Shown: positions 9,386 through 17,680, counted from the first letter of the stretch. The stretch is 64,000 nucleotides of DNA from an uncultured Clostridia bacterium (GCA_947581755.1 CANPVN010000002.1:1-64000), one strand, 5' to 3'. Numbers and translations: made by a program. Notes: generated by a model not told the origin, from the letters alone.

Positions 9386-9679
9386 TCACTTCTTGATGCA
9401 ACTTTTTATATATAAATAAGCAAAATACGGCGAGATAAAAAAGAAAAGGACATATCCCGAATGAAAAGGAAATTTATCCAAAAAACTCCTTTCCCCTCTC
9501 ACATGAAGGTCGATATGGTAGCAAAAAGCCCAAGGAAAAAATACCGCGTCGATGCACACGATCAGTAGCAAAATAAAATCCAATATATTTTCTATGCCGA
9601 GACATATTAGCGCGTAGACAGACAGCGCCGTAACTAAAATTGATATTATCGCAAGAATAAAATTGGTATGTGATTCCAT
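9386..9679 (-). CDS. Unknown small membrane protein
   Basis: 97 residues with three predicted membrane helices (about 7-26, 29-53 and 75-93) and a basic end. It is the last of four genes in the operon that starts at 10995, three bases after the preceding gene. The family is not recognised. Downstream lies the promoter region of the next operon without a clear terminator. Confidence 0.65.
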   Translation of the reverse strand: MESHTNFILAIISILVTALSVYALICLGIENILDFILLLIVCIDAVFFPWAFCYHIDLHVRGERSFLDKFPFHSGYVLFFFISPYFAYLYIKSCIKK

Positions 9680-9682
9680 TGT

Positions 9683-10438
9683 TTACGATCGCTCCGAAAG
9701 ACTAATCAATTTCTCTATAACAAGCGGTCTGTCAAATATAAAATAATCTGTCATAAGGACAATGATTATAAGCGCTACATATCCCAAATTCTGTAAAGCA
9801 TCTCGCAAAATTATCGCATTTATAAGCGTGGCAATCAACCAAAATGCCACAAAGATATACTCCTTTATATTTGATTTCCGTCCGAAAACGGTTCTTTTGT
9901 ACAGTTGCTTTATAAAAATGAGTGTTAAAGAAATAAGGCAAATAATACATACGAGCGCAATTCTGAATATAAGATTTTCGGATACCTCAAACAGCAACGC
10001 AAAAAGTCCGACGACACATATCATATTTGCAAAAAGATTAAATTTGTTTATCTGAGAAAAAACAGGCTCGGTCAGTCGTTTTCTTTCAACGATTTTTATC
10101 ATCTTCGTGTTTCTGTATTTTATAAGCAAAAATATCGATAATCCAATCGAAAGCGCGCAAACGCTCGATTGTATAACTGCGTTTTCAAAATAAAGATCGG
10201 TAATCAACAGTGATTGCAAAACAACCGCTCCCGAATAAATCAAATATCCCGACTGTTTCGTATTCGCAAAATAGCAAGAGAAAACCGAGCAAGCAGATAG
10301 AAATATGTATGCCCAAAATTTACTATCAAAACCTTCGAGCCGAACAAAGTCGAATATTCCGTTTGCGAAAAGAAGCAAACCAAATAATGTAAATACGCTC
10401 CATATCCAAGCGTCTCTCTTTTTTGATGTTTTTATCAT
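9683..10438 (-). CDS. Unknown polytopic membrane protein
   Basis: 251 residues with about seven to eight hydrophobic segments spread over the whole length and short loops. A basic stretch near residues 108-122 (KYRNTKMIKIVERKR) marks a cytoplasmic loop. Its ATG overlaps the stop of the upstream gene by four bases (ATGA), a sign of coupled translation. No catalytic motif and no family were recognised. Confidence 0.7.
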   Translation of the reverse strand: MIKTSKKRDAWIWSVFTLFGLLLFANGIFDFVRLEGFDSKFWAYIFLSACSVFSCYFANTKQSGYLIYSGAVVLQSLLITDLYFENAVIQSSVCALSIGLSIFLLIKYRNTKMIKIVERKRLTEPVFSQINKFNLFANMICVVGLFALLFEVSENLIFRIALVCIICLISLTLIFIKQLYKRTVFGRKSNIKEYIFVAFWLIATLINAIILRDALQNLGYVALIIIVLMTDYFIFDRPLVIEKLISLSERS

Positions 10439-10794
10439 AACAGATTAGAATACTTGTTTTTAAGGATTTTATAACGTATAAAATCGCACACAGGCAACGC
10501 CATGCCGAAAGCGCATAGCGCAGTAACAACCACTAACGCGGTGTAAATATCATTATCAAATACGGCTATATCGAATCCAAACTCCAACACACACCAAAGA
10601 ATTAAGCCGAACAAGAACATAGAAGTAGCGGCGACAGGATATTTTACCAAGTTGAATTTTTTATCCGCAACGCCAAAGACTGCAATTTTCTTTATTATTC
10701 GGTAGTCTATTATAATAAAAGGAAAAAATATAACCGCTTCCAACACAACAATTATAATCTCGGTCAAAAAACCGTGCAATAATAAATCGTTCAT
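10435..10794 (-). CDS. Unknown small membrane protein
   Basis: 119 residues with three predicted membrane helices (about 8-30, 48-70 and 80-104) and a basic C-terminus. It follows a 50-residue membrane protein after 48 bases and overlaps the next gene by four. Its function is unknown. The operon context suggests subunits of one membrane assembly. Confidence 0.68.
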   Translation of the reverse strand: MNDLLLHGFLTEIIIVVLEAVIFFPFIIIDYRIIKKIAVFGVADKKFNLVKYPVAATSMFLFGLILWCVLEFGFDIAVFDNDIYTALVVVTALCAFGMALPVCDFIRYKILKNKYSNLL

Positions 10795-10842
10795 TTTGTT
10801 ATTTTCTCCTCATCCGATGTCCTATCGCCCTTTTTGACTTTC

Positions 10843-10995
10843 CTACTTGCCTCTGTAAATCAGGTTGCTTATAAGCGCAAATACACAAGGAATAACCGCA
10901 TATCCCGCATTCAAGTCGTAACATATAACCAATACTGCGCCGATAAGAGTTAAAACTATAAATAGTATATTTAATATTAAAGCCGCCTTTTTCAT
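10843..10995 (-). CDS. 50-residue membrane microprotein
   Basis: The short frame starts at ATG 10993-10995, seven bases behind GGAAGGAG, and encodes 50 residues. The N-terminus MKKAALILNILFIVLTLIG is a membrane helix or uncleaved signal, followed by a second hydrophobic stretch and a basic end (YRGK). It is the first gene after promoter copy B, which argues that it is real despite its size. No family is recognised. Confidence 0.65.
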   Translation of the reverse strand: MKKAALILNILFIVLTLIGAVLVICYDLNAGYAVIPCVFALISNLIYRGK

Positions 10996-11028
10996 CTTCG
11001 CGCTCCTTCCTTATAAGTTTGCGTTTAC

Positions 11029-11110
11029 TTTTCGTCGCAAACTTAACTTTTATCATTATACCACTTTTCTTCAAAACTGCAAAGCCTTTGGACTTGACAT
11101 TTTCTTTGCA
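11029..11110 (-). promoter_or_regulatory. Duplicated promoter region, copy B
   Basis: TTTGCA (11078-11083), 17 bases, TATAAT (11055-11060) on the minus strand, with flanks nearly identical to copy A at 9228-9365. It drives the four-gene membrane-protein operon 10995 to 9386. Confidence 0.75.
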
Positions 11111-11138
11111 AGTTATTTGCAATGTTTTTTTACAAAAA

Positions 11139-11162
11139 AAAGAACGGCTTTTTGCCGTCCTT
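11139..11162 (-). terminator. Terminator of the small membrane-bound XRE regulator
   Basis: GGACGGC pairs with GCCGTTC around a five-base loop and is followed by eight T on the minus strand. It separates the regulator from operon B. Confidence 0.85.
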
Positions 11163-11163
11163 T

Positions 11164-11655
11164 TTAAGATCTGTTATGTTTATCTTTTATCATTATCGCA
11201 ATTATGGCTACATCGATAAGAATCAATATCAAGGTCAGAGCCAACACCACATAAAAAGCATATTGAGGTATACTGTACGAGTTATCCATCATATCGCCTG
11301 TGTTGGACGTAAAACAGATGGGCGCCATTAAAGCCGTTAGAATTGCCATAACGACAGCCAAGGACGAAATAATCGCTATGAGTATCTTATAAATTTTTTG
11401 ATTATTTATGCGTTTCTCGTTTTTCAATTCCGCGTTATCGTTATTTACAACTTCGGATTTTCCGACAAATACTTCTCTTGACAAATCAAGAACTTGACAT
11501 AACAAATTTATATTGTCGTTATTCGGTTGGAATTTATCATTCTCCCATTGAGAAATAGTTTGGCGGGACACGCCGACCAATCCTGCCAAATATTCTTGCG
11601 AAAATCCTTTCGCTCTTCGCGCTTTATAAATTATATCTCCAAAATTATTCTCCAA
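11164..11655 (-). CDS. Membrane-anchored XRE-family regulator
   Basis: 163 residues from a TTG start. An XRE helix-turn-helix fills residues 5-58 (recognition region LVGVSRQTISQWEND). A charged linker and two membrane helices follow (about 85-113 and 128-150), ending in a basic tail. Upstream in-frame ATGs (11715, 11700) are excluded because a promoter -10 box covers 11692-11697, so transcription begins after them. A GGTGG stretch precedes the TTG. It lies between the larger membrane regulator and the membrane-protein operons and is a likely controller of them; that link is inferred from position. Confidence 0.8.
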   Translation of the reverse strand: MENNFGDIIYKARRAKGFSQEYLAGLVGVSRQTISQWENDKFQPNNDNINLLCQVLDLSREVFVGKSEVVNNDNAELKNEKRINNQKIYKILIAIISSLAVVMAILTALMAPICFTSNTGDMMDNSYSIPQYAFYVVLALTLILILIDVAIIAIMIKDKHNRS

Positions 11656-11691
11656 AATATTACCACCACCGTCTCCCAATGTTTCGCTTTT

Positions 11692-11720
11692 ATTATACAT
11701 AAAAATGAGACGCAAATCAA
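11692..11720 (-). promoter_or_regulatory. Promoter of the small XRE regulator
   Basis: TTGATT (11715-11720), 17 bases, TATAAT (11692-11697) on the minus strand. It decides the start codon of the downstream gene. Confidence 0.8.
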
Positions 11721-11738
11721 GCGGAATATCTATACGAA

Positions 11739-13220
11739 TTATTTAATATAGATCGCGCTATGTTTTTTAACGTACAGGCAAATACAAACACATATATCGA
11801 CAAGTATTCCCAATATGCCTATTCCGAATGCGCCTATTATTGTAAAGGGATAATTTTGCGTCGATTTTTGAGAAAGAATGTAACGATCGTCGGATACTTG
11901 GATATAAGGCTCGGAAACATACTCGTGAACGCCCCAAATTGTAATCACGGAATTGCCCTCGAAAGAGTTATAAAAAACAAAGAAAACTTCTTCATTCTTA
12001 ATGCCCGAAAGCAGATCTTCGGCGGTTAAGTCGGGATGATCTTGTTCGAATTTTTCTTTATCTCGATACAGAATATGTCCGTAATAGAACGTTATTTCAA
12101 ACGCTTCCGAAACGTTCGGAATATATGAAATATAACAAAGGTCGTTCACCTCGTAATTGAGGTTATATCTTAAATACAGATTTCCTTCGATATGATAAAC
12201 ATATTCCCGTTTTTCGGAAAATACTCTTTCTATCGGATTTGAAAGCGCGGCTTGGATATCGACAAAATAGTTGCCGAACTCGTCGCCGCTGTCAACCTTT
12301 ATCCCATAATCATCGGCGTCATTTACATTTATCTCAATGGTTTGCACTGCGCGAATGAACTCGGCTTTGGGCAAATCGAGAATATTTTGGGTATGAGTGA
12401 AGGACACGCTCGAAAGACCGAAAGCAGTCGCAAACAAAACGACGGCGATTGCGGCTCCTACCGAAAAAATCTTTATCGCAAGTTTTTTGTTGCGAGTATG
12501 GGACGCCGCTTCTTCTGCGGTATAAAATTCTTTCCCCCGACCCGAAAGCCATACGAGAAGTATCACAAATGCCGTTATAAGGAGCAAAGACGCAATCGCA
12601 ACTACCAATCTCACTGAAATACCACCTTTTAATGATAGTTGAATTGCAATTACAACGCACACAATGGGTGCGCACATTGCGCATACGATCTTGAACACTG
12701 CTCTGTAAGTCATATTTTTGATAATCAGCGAATACCGTGATTTTTCCTCTTCGATAATCAATGCCGACTTTTCGAACACGACAAAAAGAATTATAACAAT
12801 AAGTTCGGTAAGTATCGAAAGTACGGCAAACAAAACCAAAAGCCAACTTGCGACAAACATTCCCAAAAGCAGCGCAAGTACAAAAAGCCCGACTCCGCCT
12901 ATACCTATTCCCACTAACGTTGTACACTTTACAGAATATCTTTTTGCCGCATTGTTCAGCAATTTCTTTTGAGACTTTTCGCTTATTTCGCAGGCTTTAT
13001 TTTCCGACGAAGTACGCTCTCCGTTCAAAATTTCATCCACTGTAACGCCGTAAATTTCGGCAAGCGCAGGCAAAATAAGTATGTCGGGATACGAACGCCC
13101 CGACTCCCAAGACGAAAGAGTCCTATTGGATACGCCGAGTATATCGGCAACTTCCTGTTGCGTCATTCCTTTTGCTTTTCGTTGAATGGCGAGAAATTCG
13201 CCGATCGTCTGTTTGGACAT
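11739..13220 (-). CDS. Transmembrane XRE-family regulator with extracellular domain
   Basis: 493 residues from ATG 13218-13220, six bases behind AGGAGG. An XRE helix-turn-helix occupies about residues 4-58 (LGVSNRTLSSWESG). About five membrane helices follow (roughly 85-135, two helices; 160-185; 190-215; 235-258), then some 185 residues outside the membrane, then a last helix near 455-480. The plan DNA-binding head, membrane bundle, outer domain suggests a one-component sensor that binds DNA directly. The outer domain is beta-rich with no recognised family. It is the gene furthest upstream in the 7.5-13.2 kb minus-strand block. Confidence 0.8.
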   Translation of the reverse strand: MSKQTIGEFLAIQRKAKGMTQQEVADILGVSNRTLSSWESGRSYPDILILPALAEIYGVTVDEILNGERTSSENKACEISEKSQKKLLNNAAKRYSVKCTTLVGIGIGGVGLFVLALLLGMFVASWLLVLFAVLSILTELIVIILFVVFEKSALIIEEEKSRYSLIIKNMTYRAVFKIVCAMCAPIVCVVIAIQLSLKGGISVRLVVAIASLLLITAFVILLVWLSGRGKEFYTAEEAASHTRNKKLAIKIFSVGAAIAVVLFATAFGLSSVSFTHTQNILDLPKAEFIRAVQTIEINVNDADDYGIKVDSGDEFGNYFVDIQAALSNPIERVFSEKREYVYHIEGNLYLRYNLNYEVNDLCYISYIPNVSEAFEITFYYGHILYRDKEKFEQDHPDLTAEDLLSGIKNEEVFFVFYNSFEGNSVITIWGVHEYVSEPYIQVSDDRYILSQKSTQNYPFTIIGAFGIGILGILVDICVCICLYVKKHSAIYIK

Positions 13221-13241
13221 AATCAACCTCCTTACGGAGAT

Positions 13242-13270
13242 ATTCTACAACTTTACGGACAAAATGACAA
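13242..13270 (-). promoter_or_regulatory. Promoter of the large XRE regulator, with flanking inverted words
   Basis: TTGTCA (13265-13270), 17 bases, TAGAAT (13242-13247) on the minus strand. Further upstream a GACAA word faces TTGTC across about 17 bases, a possible autoregulatory operator. Confidence 0.65.
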
Positions 13271-13481
13271 CTCTTATAATTTGGAATTTGTCTACAAACT
13301 CAAGAATTTTATCTACCGACATACGAAACCCGCATTGACTCATTCGTTGAATCTTAAAGCACACAAAGACAGCCCTGCAAATTAAAAATCGTCTGTTTTT
13401 GTCTGCATTTTTTTCAATGAAAAGCAAAAATAAGAAACCTGAAATGCAAGATTTCTCGGATAAAAGAAAATTTGACAAATT

Positions 13482-13510
13482 TTTACATATTTTACGGTAC
13501 CGTTTAAAAT
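13482..13510 (+). promoter_or_regulatory. mazEF promoter with operator palindrome
   Basis: TTTACA (13482-13487), 17 bases, TAAAAT (13505-13510). The spacer contains the perfect ten-base palindrome ACGGTACCGT (13494-13503), placed where a bound antitoxin would block RNA polymerase. Confidence 0.7.
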
Positions 13511-13547
13511 ACTAAGGTTATAAAAATCTATATTAAAGGAGATAACA

Positions 13548-13751
13548 ATGATTAGTTATAAAATCGAGGTGAGCGAAGAGTTGAGCGAATTAATACGAAG
13601 CAATGCCGAAAGATTGAATATATCGCCCGAAAAAGTAATCGAACAAATCATTAACCGATTTCTTGTCCCCTTGCATAATATAAACCGAGAAGAGATGGCG
13701 CAAGGCTATGAACAATGGGGCGATATAAATCTCGAACTTGCCAACTTATAG
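13548..13751 (+). CDS. mazE: MazE/EndoAI-type antitoxin
   Basis: 67-residue antitoxin. Residues 1-45 look like a ribbon-helix-helix DNA-binding and dimer domain, and the C-terminal segment [18 protein letters not shown] matches the toxin-binding tail of Bacillus EndoAI. It should bind and neutralise the toxin encoded eight bases downstream and repress its own operon. AAAGGAG precedes the ATG. It is shorter than Bacillus EndoAI (about 93 residues), lacking the acidic extension. Confidence 0.85.
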   Translation: MISYKIEVSEELSELIRSNAERLNISPEKVIEQIINRFLVPLHNINREEMAQGYEQWGDINLELANL

Positions 13752-13759
13752 AGGTAAAC

Positions 13760-14107
13760 ATGACAGAAGTTAAACGAGGAGAAATCTATTATGCCGACTT
13801 AAGCCCTGTAATAGGCTCGGAACAAGGCGGCATAAGACCTGTACTTATAATCCAAAACGATGTGGGAAACAAATATTCTCCCACCATAATCGCTTGCGCA
13901 ATAACAAGTCAACTTACCAAAGCAAAACTCCCGACTCATATAGAAGTCAAAGGCGGCAGTTTCGGATTGCAAAAAGATTCCGTCATTTTGTTGGAACAAA
14001 TAAGAACTTTGGATAAACGACGCTTGCGCGAACGTCTCGGAGTGCTTGACAGGACTATGCTTGCGCGAGTCGAAAGAGCCATGCTCATATCTTTGGGCTT
14101 TATGTAA
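13760..14107 (+). CDS. mazF: MazF/NdoA-type mRNA interferase toxin
   Basis: Sequence-specific endoribonuclease that cleaves mRNA when freed from its antitoxin. The start [16 protein letters not shown] is typical, followed by the conserved [16 protein letters not shown] segment (residues ~19-34) and the [11 protein letters not shown] and [16 protein letters not shown] blocks. Length 115 residues is standard. The ATG at 13760 is used, behind GAGG, rather than an upstream in-frame ATG within mazE. The gene is intact, with no frameshift or missing active-site region. Confidence 0.93.
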   Translation: MTEVKRGEIYYADLSPVIGSEQGGIRPVLIIQNDVGNKYSPTIIACAITSQLTKAKLPTHIEVKGGSFGLQKDSVILLEQIRTLDKRRLRERLGVLDRTMLARVERAMLISLGFM

Positions 14108-14131
14108 TACAAAATCAAAATATTTTCTTCG

Positions 14132-14158
14132 GCGGATGCGTGTTGCTCCGCTCTTTTT
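14132..14158 (+). terminator. Terminator of mazEF
   Basis: GCGGA and TCCGC pair around a ten-base loop, followed by CTCTTTTT. Confidence 0.6.
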
Positions 14159-14160
14159 AA

Positions 14161-14189
14161 TTGCAAAAAAAATTCTTTTATGATATAAT
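14161..14189 (+). promoter_or_regulatory. Promoter of the NifU-like/GGGtGRT pair
   Basis: TTGCAA (14161-14166), 17 bases, TATAAT (14184-14189). The expected start near 14196 rules out the earlier in-frame start codons. Confidence 0.8.
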
Positions 14190-14220
14190 CAAAAAAATAA
14201 CATCGGAGGCAAAAAAATCA

Positions 14221-14913
14221 ATGAATTTTTCCAAAGAAATAGAAAATATGGTTTGCGTGAAAAAAGGCTGTAATCACGGCCCCGCGCCCATTCCCGAAGA
14301 AGGAAAATGGGTTCAGGCACGCGAAATCAAAGATATCAGCGGACTTACTCACGGCATAGGTTGGTGCGCTCCTCAACAGGGCGCTTGCAAGTTGACGCTC
14401 AATGTCAAAGAAGGAATTATAAGAGAAGCCCTTGTGGAAACTATAGGATGCTCGGGCATGACTCACTCTGCCGCAATGGCGGGAGAAATTCTTACGGGAA
14501 AAACCATTCTCGAAGCGCTCAACACAGACCTTGTTTGCGACGCAATCAATACCGCTATGCGCGAACTTTTCCTGCAAATCGTTTACGGACGAACACAATC
14601 CGCTTTTTCCGAGGACGGCTTGGAAATCGGCGCAGGACTTGAGGATCTCGGAAAAGGACACCGTTCTCAAGTCGCTACGATATACAGCACCGAAGCAAAG
14701 GGCGTAAGATACCTTGAAATGGCAGAAGGCTATATCACGAAAATCGCTCTTGACGCCGAAGGACAAGTTATCGGCTACGAGTTCGTAAGACTCGGCGTAA
14801 TGATGGATAAAATCAAACAGGGTATCCCTTGTGAACAGGCTTTGAAAGAAGCGACGGGAACTTACGGCAGATTCAACGAAGCCGTTCAAGTAATTGACCC
14901 CAGAAAACAGTAA
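14221..14913 (+). CDS. NifU-like iron-sulfur scaffold-type protein
   Basis: 230 residues. The central segment (GCSGMTHSAAMAGEILTGKT, about residues 80-99) resembles the NifU/IscU core, where a Cys-Gly motif is followed by a helix ending in GKT. Further cysteines at about residues 11, 17, 48 and 55 could hold a cluster. The usual third IscU-type ligand region is replaced by an unrelated sequence. The ATG at 14221 lies behind GGAGG (spacing 11). The next gene starts 12 bases later, and I know this pairing from other gut anaerobes. A role in cluster binding is inferred, not shown. Confidence 0.7.
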   Translation: MNFSKEIENMVCVKKGCNHGPAPIPEEGKWVQAREIKDISGLTHGIGWCAPQQGACKLTLNVKEGIIREALVETIGCSGMTHSAAMAGEILTGKTILEALNTDLVCDAINTAMRELFLQIVYGRTQSAFSEDGLEIGAGLEDLGKGHRSQVATIYSTEAKGVRYLEMAEGYITKIALDAEGQVIGYEFVRLGVMMDKIKQGIPCEQALKEATGTYGRFNEAVQVIDPRKQ

Positions 14914-14925
14914 AGGAGAAGAATT

Positions 14926-15927
14926 ATGGTTAAATTTGAAGGATACGAAAAAAGAATAGATAAAATCAATGCTTCTCTTAAAGATTTCGGATTGGAAAGT
15001 CTCGAGCAAGCGCAGGAAATTTGCTTACAACACGGTATAAACGTCGATGAAATCGTAAAGGGAACTCAAACTATCGCCTTTGAAAACGCTACTTGGGCAT
15101 ACACTTTGGGTTGCGCAATTGCATTAAAACGAAATTGCAAGCGCGCTACCGACGCCGCAAAAGCAATCGGAGAAGGACTGCAAGCCTTTTGCGTCCCCGG
15201 CTCCGTTGCCGAACAAAGAAAGGTCGGACTCGGACACGGCAATCTCGCCTCTATGCTTTTGGACGAAAAGACAGATTGCTTCTGCTTCCTTGCGGGACAC
15301 GAAAGTTTTGCCGCAGCCGAAGGCGCTATCGGAATTGCAAAAACAGCAAACAAAGTACGCACAAAACCCTTAAGAGTTATTTTGAACGGTCTCGGAAAAG
15401 ACGCGGCAATGATAATCAGCAGAATTAACGGCTTTACTTATGTTCAGACAAAATTCGACTACTACTCGGATAAACTCAATATAGTAAGAGAAATAGCCTA
15501 CTCCAACGGAGAACGCGCAAAAGTCCGTTGTTACGGCGCAGACGACGTTCGCGAAGGCGTTGCTATAATGGAATACGAAAAAGTAGACGTATCGATAACG
15601 GGCAATTCCACAAATCCCACAAGATTCCAGCACCCCGTTGCAGGTACTTACAAAAAATTATGCTACGATACGGGAAAGAAATACTTCTCGGTCGCAAGCG
15701 GCGGCGGAACGGGAAGAACACTCCACCCCGACAATATGGCGGCAGGTCCCGCTTCTTACGGAATGACAGATACCATGGGAAGGATGCATTCGGACGCTCA
15801 ATTCGCAGGCTCGAGTTCCGTTCCCGCGCACGTCGAAATGATGGGACTTATCGGTATGGGAAACAACCCTATGGTAGGCGCAACCGTAGCTATTGCAGTG
15901 GCTGTCGAAGAAGCCTTGAAAAAGTAA
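14926..15927 (+). CDS. GGGtGRT family protein, function unknown
   Basis: 333 residues carrying the motif that names the family, SGGGTGRTLHPDNMAAGPAS, near residues 258-277. Other strongly patterned blocks are GLGHGNLASMLL (about 102), LAGHESFAAAEGAIG (about 121), RVILNGLGKDAAM (about 149) and a Gly/Met-rich end. The glycine-rich motif and the alternating hydrophobic segments suggest a nucleotide- or cofactor-binding fold, but no reaction is known to me. Co-transcribed with the NifU-like gene and closed by a strong terminator. Confidence 0.85.
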   Translation: MVKFEGYEKRIDKINASLKDFGLESLEQAQEICLQHGINVDEIVKGTQTIAFENATWAYTLGCAIALKRNCKRATDAAKAIGEGLQAFCVPGSVAEQRKVGLGHGNLASMLLDEKTDCFCFLAGHESFAAAEGAIGIAKTANKVRTKPLRVILNGLGKDAAMIISRINGFTYVQTKFDYYSDKLNIVREIAYSNGERAKVRCYGADDVREGVAIMEYEKVDVSITGNSTNPTRFQHPVAGTYKKLCYDTGKKYFSVASGGGTGRTLHPDNMAAGPASYGMTDTMGRMHSDAQFAGSSSVPAHVEMMGLIGMGNNPMVGATVAIAVAVEEALKK

Positions 15928-15956
15928 TCGAAAAATCCTAAAACATATAAAAAAAT

Positions 15957-16000
15957 ACATCTCCGAAGGACATTTGACTTTCGGAGATGTTTGTTTTTTT
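15957..16000 (+). terminator. Terminator of the NifU-like/GGGtGRT operon
   Basis: Eleven perfect base pairs (15957-15967 with 15980-15990) followed by TTGTTTTTTT. Confidence 0.92.
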
Positions 16001-16016
16001 CAATCGGTTATTTGTT

Positions 16017-16808
16017 CTACTCTCTCTTTTCTCTGAACTTTATATTTATAGGATTAAACAACATATTGTTTATTTTACGATAGAGCTTAAAAACATGGGT
16101 GGGACAATTATAGGCGCTCAACTCGTTACCGAACAATGATTTGAGTTCTTCAAACAATCGGATATTTTTATCGTCTTTCGGCTCGTATTTAATGCAATAA
16201 GTATCCAATGGCGTCTTGTAAAGATATGTTTCCAACTCTTTCGCTTTGAGCAAACTTCGCAACTCCTTATACTCTGTTTTCTCTTTTATCAGACCGTTTA
16301 CAACCAGTTTCTTATCATAAGGTATCTCAAAGATGTAAGCGTCATAATATGCCTGAGCCCTAGTCAACTTTTCGCACAAATGGGTATAATCATCCCTGTC
16401 GGCGCCGTCTACACTCAACCATATCGATACCAACTTTACCAATTTGCATATATCCATAAAGTCGGAACCGATACCGATAAACAAGAATAAAGTTTCGGGC
16501 GTATAGACAAACTCCCACATTTTTTCTTTCTGCCACGCGTTTCCTTTGACGGAGGCTTTATTCGCTTTTTCCTCGGTCAGAACAGATCTTACCGCATTTG
16601 TACTTTGCTTCAAATTACCGAATGATGGAAAAAAGCCATACTGCTTTTCAAAGGCGGCTTTGGCAGATAAGACATGCTCATTTTCCGAGCGCAAATCCCC
16701 ATTTTCATCATATAAGAAATCTTTCAGAGTTTCAATCACTTTTTCGTAAGCGCAAAGTTCGCTCTTGGTTATAATAATCTCCAAATCTTCAAACGGTTTT
16801 TTGTTCAT
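16017..16808 (-). CDS. Unknown cytoplasmic protein
   Basis: 263 residues, highly charged, without signal peptide or membrane helices. No family recognised. It has a Lys/Glu-rich N-terminal part with predicted helices, an aromatic-rich middle (KMWEFVYTPETLFLFIGIG), and many Tyr and Lys residues towards the end. ATAAGGAG stands before the ATG. It is a single-gene unit between two terminators. Confidence 0.7.
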   Translation of the reverse strand: MNKKPFEDLEIIITKSELCAYEKVIETLKDFLYDENGDLRSENEHVLSAKAAFEKQYGFFPSFGNLKQSTNAVRSVLTEEKANKASVKGNAWQKEKMWEFVYTPETLFLFIGIGSDFMDICKLVKLVSIWLSVDGADRDDYTHLCEKLTRAQAYYDAYIFEIPYDKKLVVNGLIKEKTEYKELRSLLKAKELETYLYKTPLDTYCIKYEPKDDKNIRLFEELKSLFGNELSAYNCPTHVFKLYRKINNMLFNPINIKFREKRE

Positions 16809-17048
16809 AATAATTTTTCTCCTTATATTTTTTTATTATTACAACTCTTTCGAGGAGTTTTTCAGAGGAATTGTTTAATTTATCTCGCTTTCGTTGTGAC
16901 ACCGCGAATCCCGTTTCTCGCTCGGGGAAAATAAGAGCAAGGAGAGAGACCTTGCTTTTTATTACGCTCTTCGGTTGAGCGATGTATTACAATAAAGTTT
17001 TGATTTGGCGAATTTATATTTGCGATTCGTCGTTATTATCGATTATTT
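16809..17048. other. Intergenic region before the phosphoribosyltransferase remnant
   Basis: No ORF. It holds the hairpin at 16937-16955 (GCAAGG/CCTTGC) and a CGCTC/GAGCG hairpin near 16965-16982, both probably ending transcription from the right. Confidence 0.5.
16930..16955 (-). terminator. Terminator of the phosphoribosyltransferase gene
   Basis: GCAAGG (16937-16942) pairs with CCTTGC (16950-16955). On the minus strand it is followed by TCTTATTTT. Confidence 0.6.
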
Positions 17049-17592
17049 TCACAGTAGCGGAATAGACGCAAGGTAAATTATATCTTTTCTGTCTTTCGCG
17101 TCGCCTTCTGCAAGCACGAAGCATTTTGCGACTACGCTACCGCCTGCCAAGGCTACGAGTTGTTCCAAAGATTGCAACGAGCCGCCCGTGGAAATAACGT
17201 CGTCAACTATAGCGACTCTCCTATCCTTTATCAACTCCACATCATGTTGAGATAAATACAATGTCTGTTTATCTCCCGTTGTAATGGATTTTGTTTCGAC
17301 TTTTATGCCGTCTTGCATATACAACTTTTGACTCTTTCGCGCAGCCGCATAATATTTATGTCCGAGATTTCTTGCCATACAATGAGCAAGTTGCAAGCCT
17401 TTGCTTTCTGCCGTAAGTAAGACGTCAACGGCAAGGCTTTCAAGTCTTTCCGAAAGTTTTGCGGCGCAATATTCGGTTAAATCGGCATCGCCGTGAAGAT
17501 TGAAAAAAACAAATCCTTACGCCCGAAGGCAAAGTCAGAATAGGCAAATCCTCGTCTCTTCCGCATATAGAAACTTTGTAAGTTGAAGGCAT
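17049..17592 (-). pseudogene. Adenine-type phosphoribosyltransferase, single-base frameshift
   Basis: Two adjacent frames together encode one phosphoribosyltransferase of about 180 residues. The PRPP-binding loop VAIVDDVISTGGS and the SKGLQLAHCMA and KSQKLYM segments resemble the apt-like branch. The span from ATG 17592 to the stop is 544 bases, one more than a multiple of three. Reading seven T (minus strand, 17503-17509) as six restores a continuous frame with a normal sequence on both sides. Promoter and ribosome site are intact. It may be a recent mutation, a sequencing error, or slippage at the T run. Confidence 0.8.
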
Positions 17593-17626
17593 AAAAAAAC
17601 ATTCTCCTCTGTAAACGTATGCTGTC

Positions 17627-17655
17627 AGTATACCATTAATTTCGCCTGTTGTCAA
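17627..17655 (-). promoter_or_regulatory. Promoter of the phosphoribosyltransferase gene
   Basis: TTGACA (17650-17655), 17 bases, TATACT (17627-17632) on the minus strand. Confidence 0.8.
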
Positions 17656-17680
17656 TATCGGAGATTCGAATAAAATATGC

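Noticed and set aside
11656-11715. N-terminal extension of the small XRE regulator
   Set aside because: The extension overlaps the promoter -10 box, so it is not transcribed as coding sequence.
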